Part shown: positions 39,355 to 47,789 of the stretch, piece after piece | Position numbering within the stretch: the first letter of the stretch is position 1 | How the letters are laid out: each line of letters begins with the position of its first letter | Assembly: GCF_000421345.1 (NCBI RefSeq) | Contig: NZ_ATWV01000005.1 | Location: 1-64,000 of the forward strand | Direction of reading: 5' to 3' | DNA: 64,000 nt | Source: Treponema bryantii NK4A124 | GTDB lineage: Bacteria; Spirochaetota; Spirochaetia; Treponematales; Treponemataceae | The notes under the pieces: model-generated | Seen by the model: the letters and a program-made list of their open reading frames with translations, nothing else | Told to the model about the DNA's origin: nothing | Database searches by the model: none | Position numbers and translations under genes: made by a program

Positions 39355-40653
39355 ATGGGAACCACCATAGCGGGTAATCAGCATATAGGAACTAATTATC
39401 TTAAAAGCAATTATATCTGGAAACAAGGTCTTGGTGGAAAAACTGCGGATGTAGAGCTTTATGAAGAAGACTACATTTTTGTTTATGAGTTTTTTCCACC
39501 CTATGACCAGAGGGATGACGGAGAACTTGCGATAGAGTTTTATTATTACTATCGCAAACCGACTACTTCGGATTTCTGGAATTATTGTTATGACCCTGAT
39601 TATTTTTACATTCTCCCTTTTGTTGCAGCAAGCAATGATGATACTCGTTGGGGACCTATCGGTAAATGGTGGGGAATAATAACTTATGACCATGACAAGA
39701 TTTCTCTGGTCGGCCGCGATTCAGGATGGATTCATGTAACGCTACATGTTGATGAATATATTTGGGGAAGATATACAAAAAATGGACAAACATATGAAAA
39801 TCCACTTTACTTTGGTATTTATTCTCCAATTCCTGTTTTTGTCTGGGATAATTCAGTTAGTGGAGGAATACCGGTAACACCTTACGACATTCTGTGGGAT
39901 TATTCAGAGTTTGAAGATGATGATGTTTATGATGTTTTAACCGGAGGATATCTTGAAGACTGTTATGTAAGCAGGCGACAGATAAACGATTACCCGAGCT
40001 TCTATATAACTTTTCATGATGTTACGCCAGATAATTATAATTACGCTGTAAACGAACAGGCTGTCATAAATGTGAATTCTGCTGTGAACAGAAAATCTGT
40101 TTTGAAAAAGATTCTTAGTGAAATCAAAGCTATAACTGGAACTGCAGAAAAACATCAGCTGCATATAAGAAATGCCGGAAATCATAGGCTTGGAGTTTCT
40201 GACAGTTTTGCGAAGCGGATGTATTTTACTAGGCTTTTGTCTGAAACAAAAAGCATGACTACTCTTTTGAGTCGAAAGCATTTTATGACACGTCAGTTTA
40301 ATGATGCCTTTGAGCCTATAGCTTTGAAAGATTATAAGAGACTTCTTTTTCGAAATAGTGAAGATGAAATTATTCTAATTGATTCTTCTGGAAAAAAATT
40401 GAGTTGGAAAAGATTATTAGAACTTCAACCTGATATAGAAACTGAAGTAATAAGAAAACAAATTGCATTTCGTGACACTGCAGATGGTGTATCTATATCT
40501 GCGTTGCCGTTTGCGTCACGCTTATTTTTTAGAGCCGTTCAAACAGTCATGAGTTTATGGGATTGGCTGCGTGGCAAAATCCGTGAGGCTAATAATGTGA
40601 TGACTTTATTCTGTCCGATTGCGACAGAGATTGAACTGGAGTGTCGTATATGA
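39355..40653 (+). CDS. Phage structural protein, receptor-binding candidate
   Basis: 432 aa, begins one base after the previous stop. Very rich in Tyr, Trp and Asp in the first 230 residues (ELYEEDYIFVYEFFPPYDQRDDGELAIEFYYYYRKP), a composition typical of surface-binding phage modules; the C-terminal 200 residues are helical and basic. No family recognised. By place after a fibre-like gene it is probably a tail appendage or receptor-binding protein. Confidence 0.6.
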   Translation: MGTTIAGNQHIGTNYLKSNYIWKQGLGGKTADVELYEEDYIFVYEFFPPYDQRDDGELAIEFYYYYRKPTTSDFWNYCYDPDYFYILPFVAASNDDTRWGPIGKWWGIITYDHDKISLVGRDSGWIHVTLHVDEYIWGRYTKNGQTYENPLYFGIYSPIPVFVWDNSVSGGIPVTPYDILWDYSEFEDDDVYDVLTGGYLEDCYVSRRQINDYPSFYITFHDVTPDNYNYAVNEQAVINVNSAVNRKSVLKKILSEIKAITGTAEKHQLHIRNAGNHRLGVSDSFAKRMYFTRLLSETKSMTTLLSRKHFMTRQFNDAFEPIALKDYKRLLFRNSEDEIILIDSSGKKLSWKRLLELQPDIETEVIRKQIAFRDTADGVSISALPFASRLFFRAVQTVMSLWDWLRGKIREANNVMTLFCPIATEIELECRI

Positions 40654-40946
40654 AATGGCTTTTCAGAGCGAAATCAAAATTAAGAATTCTTATTGATACT
40701 AAATGCGACCTTTCGGGGTATGAGACTGTTTCTATCTGGGCGAGGAAGCCTGATGGAAATGTGGTGAACTTTCCTGCGGTTGTAAAAGATGTTGAGAACG
40801 GAATTATCTTTTACGACGTTGTAGATGAAAATGACATTGACCTTAAAGGCTGGTGGATCATCTGGCCGGAAGTTGTTTTTGATGATGACAGGACTGCAGC
40901 CGGAAGAGCTGTGAAAGTTTTTGTTCACGAGGCTGGCAGCTTATGA
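40641..40946 (+). CDS. Small beta-rich phage protein
   Basis: 101 aa, overlaps the previous gene by 13 bp. Pattern KLRILIDTKCDLSGYETVSIWARKPDGNVVNFPAVVKDVENGIIFYDVVDENDI...GWWIIWPEVVFDDDRTAAGRAVKVFV is that of an immunoglobulin-like/BppU-type N-terminal baseplate module. Likely a small structural or attachment protein. ATGA overlap with the next gene. Confidence 0.65.
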   Translation: MSYMKWLFRAKSKLRILIDTKCDLSGYETVSIWARKPDGNVVNFPAVVKDVENGIIFYDVVDENDIDLKGWWIIWPEVVFDDDRTAAGRAVKVFVHEAGSL

Positions 40947-41284
40947 AAAGAAATATAAAGGTGTCACAGGATTACATTCCAATGGACTGCTGGAATGAGG
41001 CGAAAGAGTTTTATCTGACGCTTCGTGATGATGTAGATATTTATAAAAAGTTTAAAATCTTTCCAGATATGAAGCCAAGCGAAGAAGCTGAAAAGTTTGC
41101 GGCCTGGTTTACTTTGGAACGCTTTGTTGATTATCCTCGTTCTTTAATTTTGATTTATGAGCATATGGATGAAATTGATAAAAAGACCGGGGAATATGGT
41201 GTGCTGGATGGCTATGGGCAGCTTCAGTTTAAGCTGATTCAGATGTACAGACTTTTGAAAGAAAACGGAATGATAGATGAGTGA
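40943..41284 (+). CDS. Small phage protein, unknown
   Basis: 113 aa, acidic, mainly helical (DDVDIYKKFKIFPDMKPSEEAEKFAAWFTLERFVDYPRSLILIYEHMDEIDKKTGEYGVLDGYGQ). Coupled by overlaps to both neighbours. Its place directly before the helicase gene suggests either a structural end-of-module gene or a replication accessory. No family recognised. Confidence 0.6.
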   Translation: MKRNIKVSQDYIPMDCWNEAKEFYLTLRDDVDIYKKFKIFPDMKPSEEAEKFAAWFTLERFVDYPRSLILIYEHMDEIDKKTGEYGVLDGYGQLQFKLIQMYRLLKENGMIDE

Positions 41285-42701
41285 AATAGATTTTTCTAAA
41301 AATGAAAAAGCAGTCCTCGAAGAAATCGGTCTTGAAATGAAGGCGAATAAATACGTAAGCGGTGAAATGCAGTTTACCGACCTTACGAATACGCTTTATT
41401 TTCTGAGGGCTTATGAGGACACTATCCGCTACTGTATTACCTGGGATAAGTTTCTTGTTTGGAACGGAACTAACTGGGAAATTGATGCCCGCGGTTTTGT
41501 GCAGGAGCGTATTCCGATTTTCATTCATCAGATGTACAGAATTATGCGTTTTATAAATGACCGCATTCTTAAAGCCGATTTTGAAAAGCATCTTATTAAG
41601 AGTGAAAGTTTCCGCCGTATTCAGGCAATCGTAGGACTTTTGAAAATGCAGCCTTCTATCAAGGTTATTGAAAAAGAACTTGATACTGATATCTATCTTT
41701 TTAATGTTGAGGGGCTCACGCTGAATTTGAAAACCGGAAAAGCGAAAGAGCCGAATATTAAAAATCTGATTACGAAGAAGAGCCGCTTTATTTATGAAAA
41801 GGATGCAGAGTGTCCTACCTGGAATCTTTTTTTAATGCAGATATTCAATAAGGATTTGCAACTTATCCGCTTTATTCAAAAAGCTATGGGTTACGCTTTG
41901 AGCGGCGATGTAAGCGAACAGTGTCTTTTTATTTTGTGGGGAACAGGTGCCAATGGTAAATCAACTTTCTTAAATGTAATGCTTGAGCTCTTTGGAGATT
42001 ATGCTTTAAGCACAGGCATTGAAACCTTTATGAAAAAGAACTCTGAACAGAGTAACGATATTGCCCGACTTAAAGGAATGAGGCTTGTTACCACAAGTGA
42101 AATTGAACAGGGCCGCCAGATTAGCGAAAGCCTTATCAAAATGGTTACCGGTGAAGATGCTCTTACTGCTAGGTTCTTGTATGGCGAATATTTTTCTTTT
42201 AAGCCGACCTTTAAGATTTTTATGGCAACAAATCATAAGCCGAAAATCCGAGGAGCTGATAACGGTATCTGGCGTCGTATTAAAATGATTCCTTTTACAG
42301 TGACTATTCCTCCTGAGCAGAGAGATAAGAACCTGACTGAAAAATTGATTGCAGAAAACTCCGGAATCCTGAACTGGCTTTTGAAAGGCTATGCGATGTG
42401 GAAGAAAGAAGGACTTGAAGAACCAGCTGCAGTAAGAGAAGCAAACGAAGAATACAGAATGGATATGGATAGCGTAGGAACTTTCGTGACTGACTGCCTG
42501 GAGCTGGATGCGTCTTTACAGTGGCGACTTCCTACAAATCTTCTTTATCAGACTTATATCAAATGGTGCAGCAAAAACAATGAGCGTGTGATGAGCCAGA
42601 AATGGCTTGGTATGAGAATGAGTGAGAAAGGTTTTAAGCGTGTTATTACAAATGGACAGAGGCTCTGGTGCGGGCTGGCTGTGAAACTAGAATGGAGATA
42701 G
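41277..42701 (+). CDS. Phage/plasmid-type SF3 helicase (D5/P4 C-terminal family)
   Basis: 474 aa. D5_N-like region at about 120-200, then an SF3 helicase core: Walker A GTGANGKST (about 222-230), Walker B/B' RLVTTSEIEQGRQISESLIKMVTGEDALTARF, motif C FKIFMATNHKPKIRG with the sensor Asn and RRIKMIPF as arginine finger region. No TOPRIM/AEP primase domain is seen at the N-terminus, so it is helicase-only or has a degenerate primase part. Such genes drive replication of P4-like satellites, PICIs and some phages. Its place downstream of the fibre genes, at the end of the late operon, is unusual for a phage. Confidence 0.9.
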   Translation: MSEIDFSKNEKAVLEEIGLEMKANKYVSGEMQFTDLTNTLYFLRAYEDTIRYCITWDKFLVWNGTNWEIDARGFVQERIPIFIHQMYRIMRFINDRILKADFEKHLIKSESFRRIQAIVGLLKMQPSIKVIEKELDTDIYLFNVEGLTLNLKTGKAKEPNIKNLITKKSRFIYEKDAECPTWNLFLMQIFNKDLQLIRFIQKAMGYALSGDVSEQCLFILWGTGANGKSTFLNVMLELFGDYALSTGIETFMKKNSEQSNDIARLKGMRLVTTSEIEQGRQISESLIKMVTGEDALTARFLYGEYFSFKPTFKIFMATNHKPKIRGADNGIWRRIKMIPFTVTIPPEQRDKNLTEKLIAENSGILNWLLKGYAMWKKEGLEEPAAVREANEEYRMDMDSVGTFVTDCLELDASLQWRLPTNLLYQTYIKWCSKNNERVMSQKWLGMRMSEKGFKRVITNGQRLWCGLAVKLEWR

Positions 42702-42805
42702 CTTAGTGCAAGAGGCCCTCCCCGATAGCAAAGGGCGTGAGAGTTGGACATCGGAGAGAGTTTGGAAGCTGATTACAAGTGAGAAATAATTTTTTTTTGA
42801 AGTCT

Positions 42806-42831
42806 GTATCATACATGATATACTTATTCAT
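42806..42831 (+). promoter_or_regulatory. Operator-like motif shared with 45914 (WYL2 candidate site)
   Basis: GTATCATACATGATATACTTATTCAT; the core TATCAT-AC-ATGATA is a perfect inverted repeat. A copy matching at 21 of 26 positions is at 45914-45939. Both stand 31-37 bp before the start codons of the operons that flank the WYL2 regulator gene. Confidence 0.65.
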
Positions 42832-42862
42832 AGTAATATATAGTTACTAGGAGGAATAAGCT

Positions 42863-43120
42863 ATGGCTTCAAAATGTAAATATTGTGGTTCTACAAGTTA
42901 CGGTAGTGGATGTATGAAAAGTCCAACTAAAAAACATGAACACATTGACGATGAAAAACACTGTGTTTTTTGTGGTTTAGCTTCTTATGGTAGTGGATGT
43001 ATGCATAGCCCAACAAAAAAACATTATCATGGTTCTGGTGGAAATAAATGCCGCTGGTGTGGAAGTTTATCAACTGGTACAGGTTGTATGCATAGCCCAA
43101 CAAAAATACATGAAAGATAA
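42863..43120 (+). CDS. Triple zinc-knuckle repeat protein
   Basis: 85 aa made wholly of three tandem units of about 28 residues: CKYCGSTSYGSGCMKSPTKKH, CVFCGLASYGSGCMHSPTKKH, CRWCGSLSTGTGCMHSPTKIH (each shown up to its His). Each unit has C-x2-C-x8-C-x7-H, a likely one-zinc CCCH knuckle, with invariant CG...GxGCMxSPTKxH. AGGAGG lies ten bases before ATG. The downstream HsdS-like gene starts within its last codons. Zinc binding is inferred; DNA or RNA binding is possible given the basic SPTKKH ends. Confidence 0.8.
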   Translation: MASKCKYCGSTSYGSGCMKSPTKKHEHIDDEKHCVFCGLASYGSGCMHSPTKKHYHGSGGNKCRWCGSLSTGTGCMHSPTKIHER

Positions 43121-43631
43121 AATACCTTTTGTTCCGCTTAAGGAAATTGCCACAATAAATCAAGGACTCTCTGTAAGGTCTAAAATATGGAAATCTTCTA
43201 CAAGAGAAGAAATAGAAGACTTGTATGGACTACAGAAGAATGATGTTGTAATTCTTAGAAAGATGTACTCTAATGGCAAGAAAATTGCTGCACTCGTAAA
43301 AGACACAAAAATTGTGGTAGTTCCAAGCGGTGCTTCTTTGATTATTCGTCCTGACACAACTAAGATTTTTCCACTTTATCTAAAAGCATTTTTGGAATTC
43401 CTACCATCTGATAAAGTTTTTAAAGAACTAAATATTACAAGTAAGAAATATCTTTTATCAAAAGGCAGTCTTTCAAAACTTCTTATACCATTGCCAACAT
43501 TAGAAGAACAGATTGCACTTTCAAATAAATATGACAAAGTAAAAACTGTAGATTTAGAACACCGCTATTGTAACCCAATTATTGAACAATATGATTCATT
43601 AAGAAAACATTTTTGGAATTGTTACAATTAG
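43110..43631 (+). CDS. Orphan HsdS-like target-recognition protein
   Basis: 173 aa from ATG 43110, overlapping the zinc-knuckle gene by 11 bp in another frame; the longer frame to 42987 lies within that gene and is rejected. The sequence follows a type I specificity-subunit half: VPLKEIATINQGLSVRSKIW at the start, VVVPSGASLIIRPDTTKIFPLYLKAFLEF in the middle, and SKGSLSKLLIPLPTLEEQIALSNKYDKVK as the conserved region with spacer helix. One recognition domain instead of two and no hsdM/hsdR nearby. It may guide another effector or modulate a type I system elsewhere. Confidence 0.72.
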   Translation: MKDKIPFVPLKEIATINQGLSVRSKIWKSSTREEIEDLYGLQKNDVVILRKMYSNGKKIAALVKDTKIVVVPSGASLIIRPDTTKIFPLYLKAFLEFLPSDKVFKELNITSKKYLLSKGSLSKLLIPLPTLEEQIALSNKYDKVKTVDLEHRYCNPIIEQYDSLRKHFWNCYN

Positions 43632-44608
43632 ATTTCTGCCAATTTTGACATTTCACGGATTTTATCTTTCCAGCGTTGAACAAACACCTCTGGCTCAATC
43701 GGCTTTGCATCAGATCCGCAGGATAATATCCATTCAAGAATCTTATCATCCTGGCTTGATGTAAATGTAAGTGTTGTTTTATTTTCAGAAGCTTCTAATA
43801 CCTGGTCTTCTGCCCATTTATTTTCACTAATCCATATTTGTGTATTACCGTAAAACTCAATTTTATATTTTACCGGGTTTTTGAAAGTATAAGCACCGAA
43901 TTTGCTAAAACCGTGTTTAAGTGAAAACTCATAAACTGCTGGTAAATCAAAACTTTCGTTATTTTTCAATCGGATTTCTTCCATACGTCTAAGAATAAAA
44001 AGACGGTCATCTTGCTTTTCTTCATCATAGCCGTAAAGATAACAGGTGCCATTATCGAGTAAAAGCTGATACGGTCGAACAACACGATTTTTTCTTTCAT
44101 CACCATGCCAGCGGCCTTTGTAATAAAACTGAATTTTAAGATTTTGTGACATATAATCAAAAATCTTTGAAAACTTTTTCTGATCCTCTTTGTTGTATTC
44201 TGGCTTGGGTGGAACTGCAATGCGAGAAAAATCTTCAATAGGCATTTCAGCAAGCTCTTCAATCTTATCAATAACAGTTTTATATAGTGGTGTATTCTGA
44301 TATTGCTCCAAAAGTGATTTCATAATTCCAAGCGAACCATAATCTAATAATGAATCAATTTTGATATGTTCTGCAGACTTCCAGTTATTATCCATTCGGA
44401 ATGTAAGTTTGTGCTTATCAAATGTAATAATATGTTCGCCACTAATTTTAGAAAGTTCGCGTCCAAGAGTTGCTGAACTTCCAATGCCTTCTTTTTGAAG
44501 AGTTGTTTTATTTATTATTTCATTCTTAATTTCTGCCTTCTGGATGAGGCGGATTATTTTATTTATACGGTTATTGCGTTCTCTGCTGATTGATTTATCA
44601 TAATACAT
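43628..44608 (-). CDS. WYL-domain regulator (WYL2)
   Basis: 326 aa. C-terminal WYL domain shows RPYQLLLDNGTCYLYGYDEEKQDDRLFILRRMEEIRL (about 180-216) and a WCX end (KIEFYGNTQIWISENKWAEDQVL...SCGSDAKPIEPE). The N-terminal HTH is diverged (NKTTLQKEGIGSSATLGRELSKI). Last gene of a three-gene minus operon with a PD-(D/E)XK nuclease. Very similar in its C-terminal half to WYL3. Likely operators are the TATCAT-N2-ATGATA palindromes at 42806 and 45914, which flank this block. Overlaps the HsdS-like gene tail to tail by four bases. Confidence 0.87.
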   Translation of the reverse strand: MYYDKSISRERNNRINKIIRLIQKAEIKNEIINKTTLQKEGIGSSATLGRELSKISGEHIITFDKHKLTFRMDNNWKSAEHIKIDSLLDYGSLGIMKSLLEQYQNTPLYKTVIDKIEELAEMPIEDFSRIAVPPKPEYNKEDQKKFSKIFDYMSQNLKIQFYYKGRWHGDERKNRVVRPYQLLLDNGTCYLYGYDEEKQDDRLFILRRMEEIRLKNNESFDLPAVYEFSLKHGFSKFGAYTFKNPVKYKIEFYGNTQIWISENKWAEDQVLEASENKTTLTFTSSQDDKILEWILSCGSDAKPIEPEVFVQRWKDKIREMSKLAEI

Positions 44609-44617
44609 AATAAAAAC

Positions 44618-44851
44618 CTATTTTTTAATTGATTTTACATTTATTTTTTTTAGTGAGAATAAGAGATTTTTTCCTGTAGCTATACTTTTATTCATTAGTT
44701 CTTCAAACTTATCTGATATTTCGTAAACATCATTTTCAAAGCAATATACACAACCTTCACAATAATCAATAATAAAATAGCCACCGAATTTTTGAGTAAA
44801 ATCTTTTGTAAGTTGACTATCAATTATGCTTAAAAATTCTGACTCATCCAT
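44618..44851 (-). CDS. Small acidic protein
   Basis: 77 aa, acidic at the start, with CEGCVYC in the middle (CxxCxxC) and a basic end. Sits between the nuclease gene (18 bp) and WYL2 (9 bp) in one operon. Could be an immunity or modulator protein for the nuclease; no family recognised. Confidence 0.6.
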   Translation of the reverse strand: MDESEFLSIIDSQLTKDFTQKFGGYFIIDYCEGCVYCFENDVYEISDKFEELMNKSIATGKNLLFSLKKINVKSIKK

Positions 44852-44869
44852 ATTAGTAAACCTTTGCTT

Positions 44870-45874
44870 CTACTTTGTAAAAACTTCAATATCTTTTAAA
44901 TCTTTTGAATAACGACGAACTATTTTCTTATTTGCCATATCAGGATAATAAAGAATATTCCTTGATTCGCAATTATCTTCTTTGACATTGTAATGAATAC
45001 GATTTTTTTCATTAACAGTGATTTCATATAACAAACATGATAATTGACTCTGGTTTATATCTTCATTGCATTTATCTTTTATATATTTTGTAAATGATTT
45101 TCTTATTTCTGATTTTTCATAATCTTTATTAAATTCATAAGCTTGAATAAAATCAATGAAGTGTTCGCGTGTTGGCTTTCCATAATTTTTTCTTTCCTCA
45201 CGGTCTGACTTTTCTTCCAAGGCACTTTTAAAATCAGTCTTTATAAATGCTAGAAATGATTTTATAAGGAATTTTGAATCTTCTGAAATAGGATCAATTT
45301 CACCTATGCGCTCTTGATCTAATATCTGTAAAACTTTTCTTTGTATAGATTTTTCACCTTTCCAGAATAAATGTATTTTCTTCTCATAATTGAATGTATT
45401 AAATTCTTGTTCTGATTTATTTGAATCTTCTAATGTCAAGAAACAGAAATAGATTTCAGTTTTCCATTCATTTTCATGATACTCTTTTTGTAAGCCTTCT
45501 AATTCTTCCTTTAATTGATTATCGTTTTTCTGTATCGAATTGTCGGTTATTTTATTTTCAATACAAAGAGAATAAATAGGTTCAGTTTTATCTTCATCGT
45601 AAAATTCAATTACAATATCGATATCGCGTCTTTTATTGCCTAAGAAAACTGAATATTCAGGATTAATTTTTACATCATACTGAGTTAAATCAGCAAGTTT
45701 TATTTTATTAAAGAAGTTTTGATTCACTTCCTTAAAATCCAATAAAATTGATTTTAATAATAAATCTGAAAGACCATGGTCTTCGTTAAAATCTAGAAGA
45801 TATGCAAGAAATGAAGAGATATTTGGTTCTTTTATACTTCCATCATAAGACGAAAGAATCTTAAAAATATTCAT
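44870..45874 (-). CDS. PD-(D/E)XK nuclease superfamily protein
   Basis: 334 aa. Starts FKILSSYDGSIKEPNISSFLAYLLDFNEDHGLSDLLLKSIL, typical of the PDDEXK_4-type family found in defence islands, followed by RRDIDIVIEFYDED (metal-binding Asp) and YSLCIENKITDNSIQKNDNQLKEEL with the E-N-K catalytic strand and a downstream Q. Probably a DNA-cleaving effector or restriction-like enzyme. First gene of the WYL2 operon, divergent from the lectin-fold/UDG operon across a region carrying the operator-like palindrome. Confidence 0.82.
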   Translation of the reverse strand: MNIFKILSSYDGSIKEPNISSFLAYLLDFNEDHGLSDLLLKSILLDFKEVNQNFFNKIKLADLTQYDVKINPEYSVFLGNKRRDIDIVIEFYDEDKTEPIYSLCIENKITDNSIQKNDNQLKEELEGLQKEYHENEWKTEIYFCFLTLEDSNKSEQEFNTFNYEKKIHLFWKGEKSIQRKVLQILDQERIGEIDPISEDSKFLIKSFLAFIKTDFKSALEEKSDREERKNYGKPTREHFIDFIQAYEFNKDYEKSEIRKSFTKYIKDKCNEDINQSQLSCLLYEITVNEKNRIHYNVKEDNCESRNILYYPDMANKKIVRRYSKDLKDIEVFTK

Positions 45875-45913
45875 ATTTTAATTCTGAAATAAAATTATAA
45901 AAAAATCAACTCC

Positions 45914-45939
45914 GTATCATCAATGATATAGATTTTCAT
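45914..45939 (+). promoter_or_regulatory. Operator-like motif shared with 42806 (WYL2 candidate site)
   Basis: GTATCATCAATGATATAGATTTTCAT; core TATCAT-CA-ATGATA palindrome. It lies in the divergent region between the nuclease-WYL2 operon and the 45977 operon and could control both. A TATAAT-like sequence follows at about 45942. Confidence 0.65.
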
Positions 45940-45976
45940 GCTATAATAATTATATAAAGAATAAAGGGGGGAAATT

Positions 45977-46582
45977 ATGATTCCATTATTATCAGAAGAT
46001 TTTGCAGCTTTTCACATTGAAAACTTTCTTACAATGACAGATGTTTATTGTGGTTTATACGATGAAGAATATACAACCGAAGAAGCTAAAAATCCAATAC
46101 GTGTAAAATGGGCTTTTGCAGCTCAATTTTGTAATGATTTAAGCAAAAAACATAATTTAGAACCCTGTTATTATTTAAATGGTGAGCCTATATCTGCTAT
46201 TAATTTTGATATTACAGGAAAAGACTTTGAATGCAGATATGAGAATAATGGCTGGAGGCTCCCGACTAAAGATGAAGCAAAACTGCCTATTTTTGGATTA
46301 TATGGAGATATGATTCAAAGAGAAGGATGGGAATGGACTAACGAAGATGGTGAATGGCTTACCGGTGAAAGCAAAATAATAGTACGTGCAAGTGATGATT
46401 CTGACTTGGAAAAAGGTATTTGCAAATTAGAGAAAACTAATTCTGATCCTGAAGAAAAAAGAGGCTTCCGTTTATGCAGAGGTATTAAGGATGCTCAATT
46501 TGCAGGCGGATATTCTCCTATTGTTAATAAAAAACTTACACCGGAAGATGAGGAAATATATGGACGAAAAATGCATAGATAA
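45977..46582 (+). CDS. Formylglycine-enzyme/C-type-lectin-fold (SUMF1-like) protein
   Basis: 201 aa. The segments NNGWRLPTKDEAKLPIFGLYG, WEWTNEDGEWLTG and KRGFRLCRGIKDAQF match the GWRLPTEAEWEYA...W-E-W...GFR core of FGE-sulfatase/SUMF1 domains (DUF1566-like). The catalytic Cys pair of formylglycine enzymes is not visible, so it is probably a binding module rather than an enzyme. GGGGGGA precedes ATG by about six bases. First gene of a tight four-gene operon with a uracil-glycosylase-like protein. Confidence 0.72.
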   Translation: MIPLLSEDFAAFHIENFLTMTDVYCGLYDEEYTTEEAKNPIRVKWAFAAQFCNDLSKKHNLEPCYYLNGEPISAINFDITGKDFECRYENNGWRLPTKDEAKLPIFGLYGDMIQREGWEWTNEDGEWLTGESKIIVRASDDSDLEKGICKLEKTNSDPEEKRGFRLCRGIKDAQFAGGYSPIVNKKLTPEDEEIYGRKMHR

Positions 46583-47198
46583 TTTTATAAACAAATTAAG
46601 GGATTGTGATTTTTCTTTTACACAACCTGTTGAAAACATATATTCCAGAAATGTTGAAGGAAATGAGAATACCTTTAATAATCTGAGGTTATATTTAAAT
46701 AAAATGAAAGATATAAAGCCAAAGTATCTCTTGATTGGAGAAGCACCTGGATATAACGGCTGTAGATGGAGTGGAATACCATTTGTTTCTGAACGTATCT
46801 TACGGGACAATAATTTCTTTGGACTAGAAAATGGATATAAAGTTAGAAATGACAATAAACCACAATCTGAAGCTTCTGCAACAATTGTGTGGAACTGTTT
46901 AAATGAAATTGGAATCTTTCCTCTTATTTGGAATGCATTTCCTTTCCACCCATATCAAAAGGAAAAAACTAAATCTAACAGAACTCCTAACAAAGAAGAA
47001 TTAGTTTTTGGTAAAGATGTACTAAAAGATATTTTACAATTGTTTAATATTGAACCAACTAATGTAATTGCTGTTGGGAAAAAAGCAAAAGAAAGTCTTG
47101 AAACATTTCCAGAATTTGAAACCATAAAATGTATAAGGCATCCTGCAAATGGCGGAAAAGCTGATTTTGTAAAAGGACTCAAAACTTATTTGATATAG
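46560..47198 (+). CDS. Uracil-DNA glycosylase superfamily protein (UDG-A)
   Basis: 212 aa from ATG 46560 (GAGGAA upstream), overlapping the lectin-fold gene by 23 bp; the longer frame to 46491 is inside that gene. UDG motifs: A LLIGEAPGYNGCRWSGIPFVSERIL (GEAPG as in family 4/5), the central NAFPFHPYQKE, and the motif B-like IRHPANGGK. It should excise or at least recognise an altered base, uracil or another, in DNA. In a prophage cargo operon beside a NUDIX hydrolase it may attack phages with modified or uracil-containing DNA; that is inference. Confidence 0.85.
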   Translation: MDEKCIDNFINKLRDCDFSFTQPVENIYSRNVEGNENTFNNLRLYLNKMKDIKPKYLLIGEAPGYNGCRWSGIPFVSERILRDNNFFGLENGYKVRNDNKPQSEASATIVWNCLNEIGIFPLIWNAFPFHPYQKEKTKSNRTPNKEELVFGKDVLKDILQLFNIEPTNVIAVGKKAKESLETFPEFETIKCIRHPANGGKADFVKGLKTYLI

Positions 47199-47207
47199 GA
47201 CAACTCA

Positions 47208-47789
47208 ATGGATAAGTTAGTAAAGAAAGAAGTTTTGACAGTTTATATTTCTCAATTTACGTTGATTGCTGTTGCACTTTTTTGCTGCATTGTACCTTTG
47301 TTTTCTGAGTCTCCATATTTGACTGGCTGGAAAGCAATTTCTGGATTATGCATATTAGCAAGTATTTTTGTTGTAAATATTTTTTATATGACTACACAAT
47401 TCCAAGGAAAGAAAAGCCTTCTTCCTGGAAAAATTGCACTTGAATGTATGGGCGAAATGTTTTTCAGAATCGACGAAAACTGTAATAAAGGCCTATTTTC
47501 AAAGGAAGATACAGAGAACTGTAAACAGAGATATAATAACGTATTAAAATGGCTTGGAAGATTTGATTCTCTTGCTGTACCTTTAATGATTTTTGATTGT
47601 GTTGTAATTGGATTATCAATAATCGGAATCATCATTTTACAAATTTCAAAACATCAGATTTTATTTTGTTCTCTTTATGGAGTTGCTGGATTCTTTATCG
47701 TAATGCAGACGGCTTATCTTTTTATTTCTTCACTATTCTTATGGAAAACTGTATTAGCCTGGATTGAGAGATTAAGAAATATAAAATGA
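47208..47789 (+). CDS. Four-helix membrane protein
   Basis: 193 aa with four membrane segments (about 14-32, 43-62, 125-148 and 152-180) and a cytoplasmic loop between the second and third. Charged ends. Starts nine bases after the UDG-A stop and its stop overlaps the NUDIX start (ATGA). It could anchor the operon products or act as an abortive-infection effector. No family recognised. Confidence 0.7.
   Translation: MDKLVKKEVLTVYISQFTLIAVALFCCIVPLFSESPYLTGWKAISGLCILASIFVVNIFYMTTQFQGKKSLLPGKIALECMGEMFFRIDENCNKGLFSKEDTENCKQRYNNVLKWLGRFDSLAVPLMIFDCVVIGLSIIGIIILQISKHQILFCSLYGVAGFFIVMQTAYLFISSLFLWKTVLAWIERLRNIK

Noticed and set aside
41277-42701. Full primase-helicase
   Set aside because: Only the D5_N-like and SF3 helicase parts are visible; no TOPRIM or AEP primase motifs, so named as helicase only.
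42863-43120. Tandem repeated DNA considered as a CRISPR array
   Set aside because: The repeats are in frame and encode C-x2-C-x8-C-x7-H protein units with a start codon and RBS; there are no variable spacers. No CRISPR array or cas gene was seen anywhere in the window.
45977-46582. Lectin-fold gene as target of a diversity-generating retroelement
   Set aside because: No reverse transcriptase, no template repeat and no IMH-like element found nearby.
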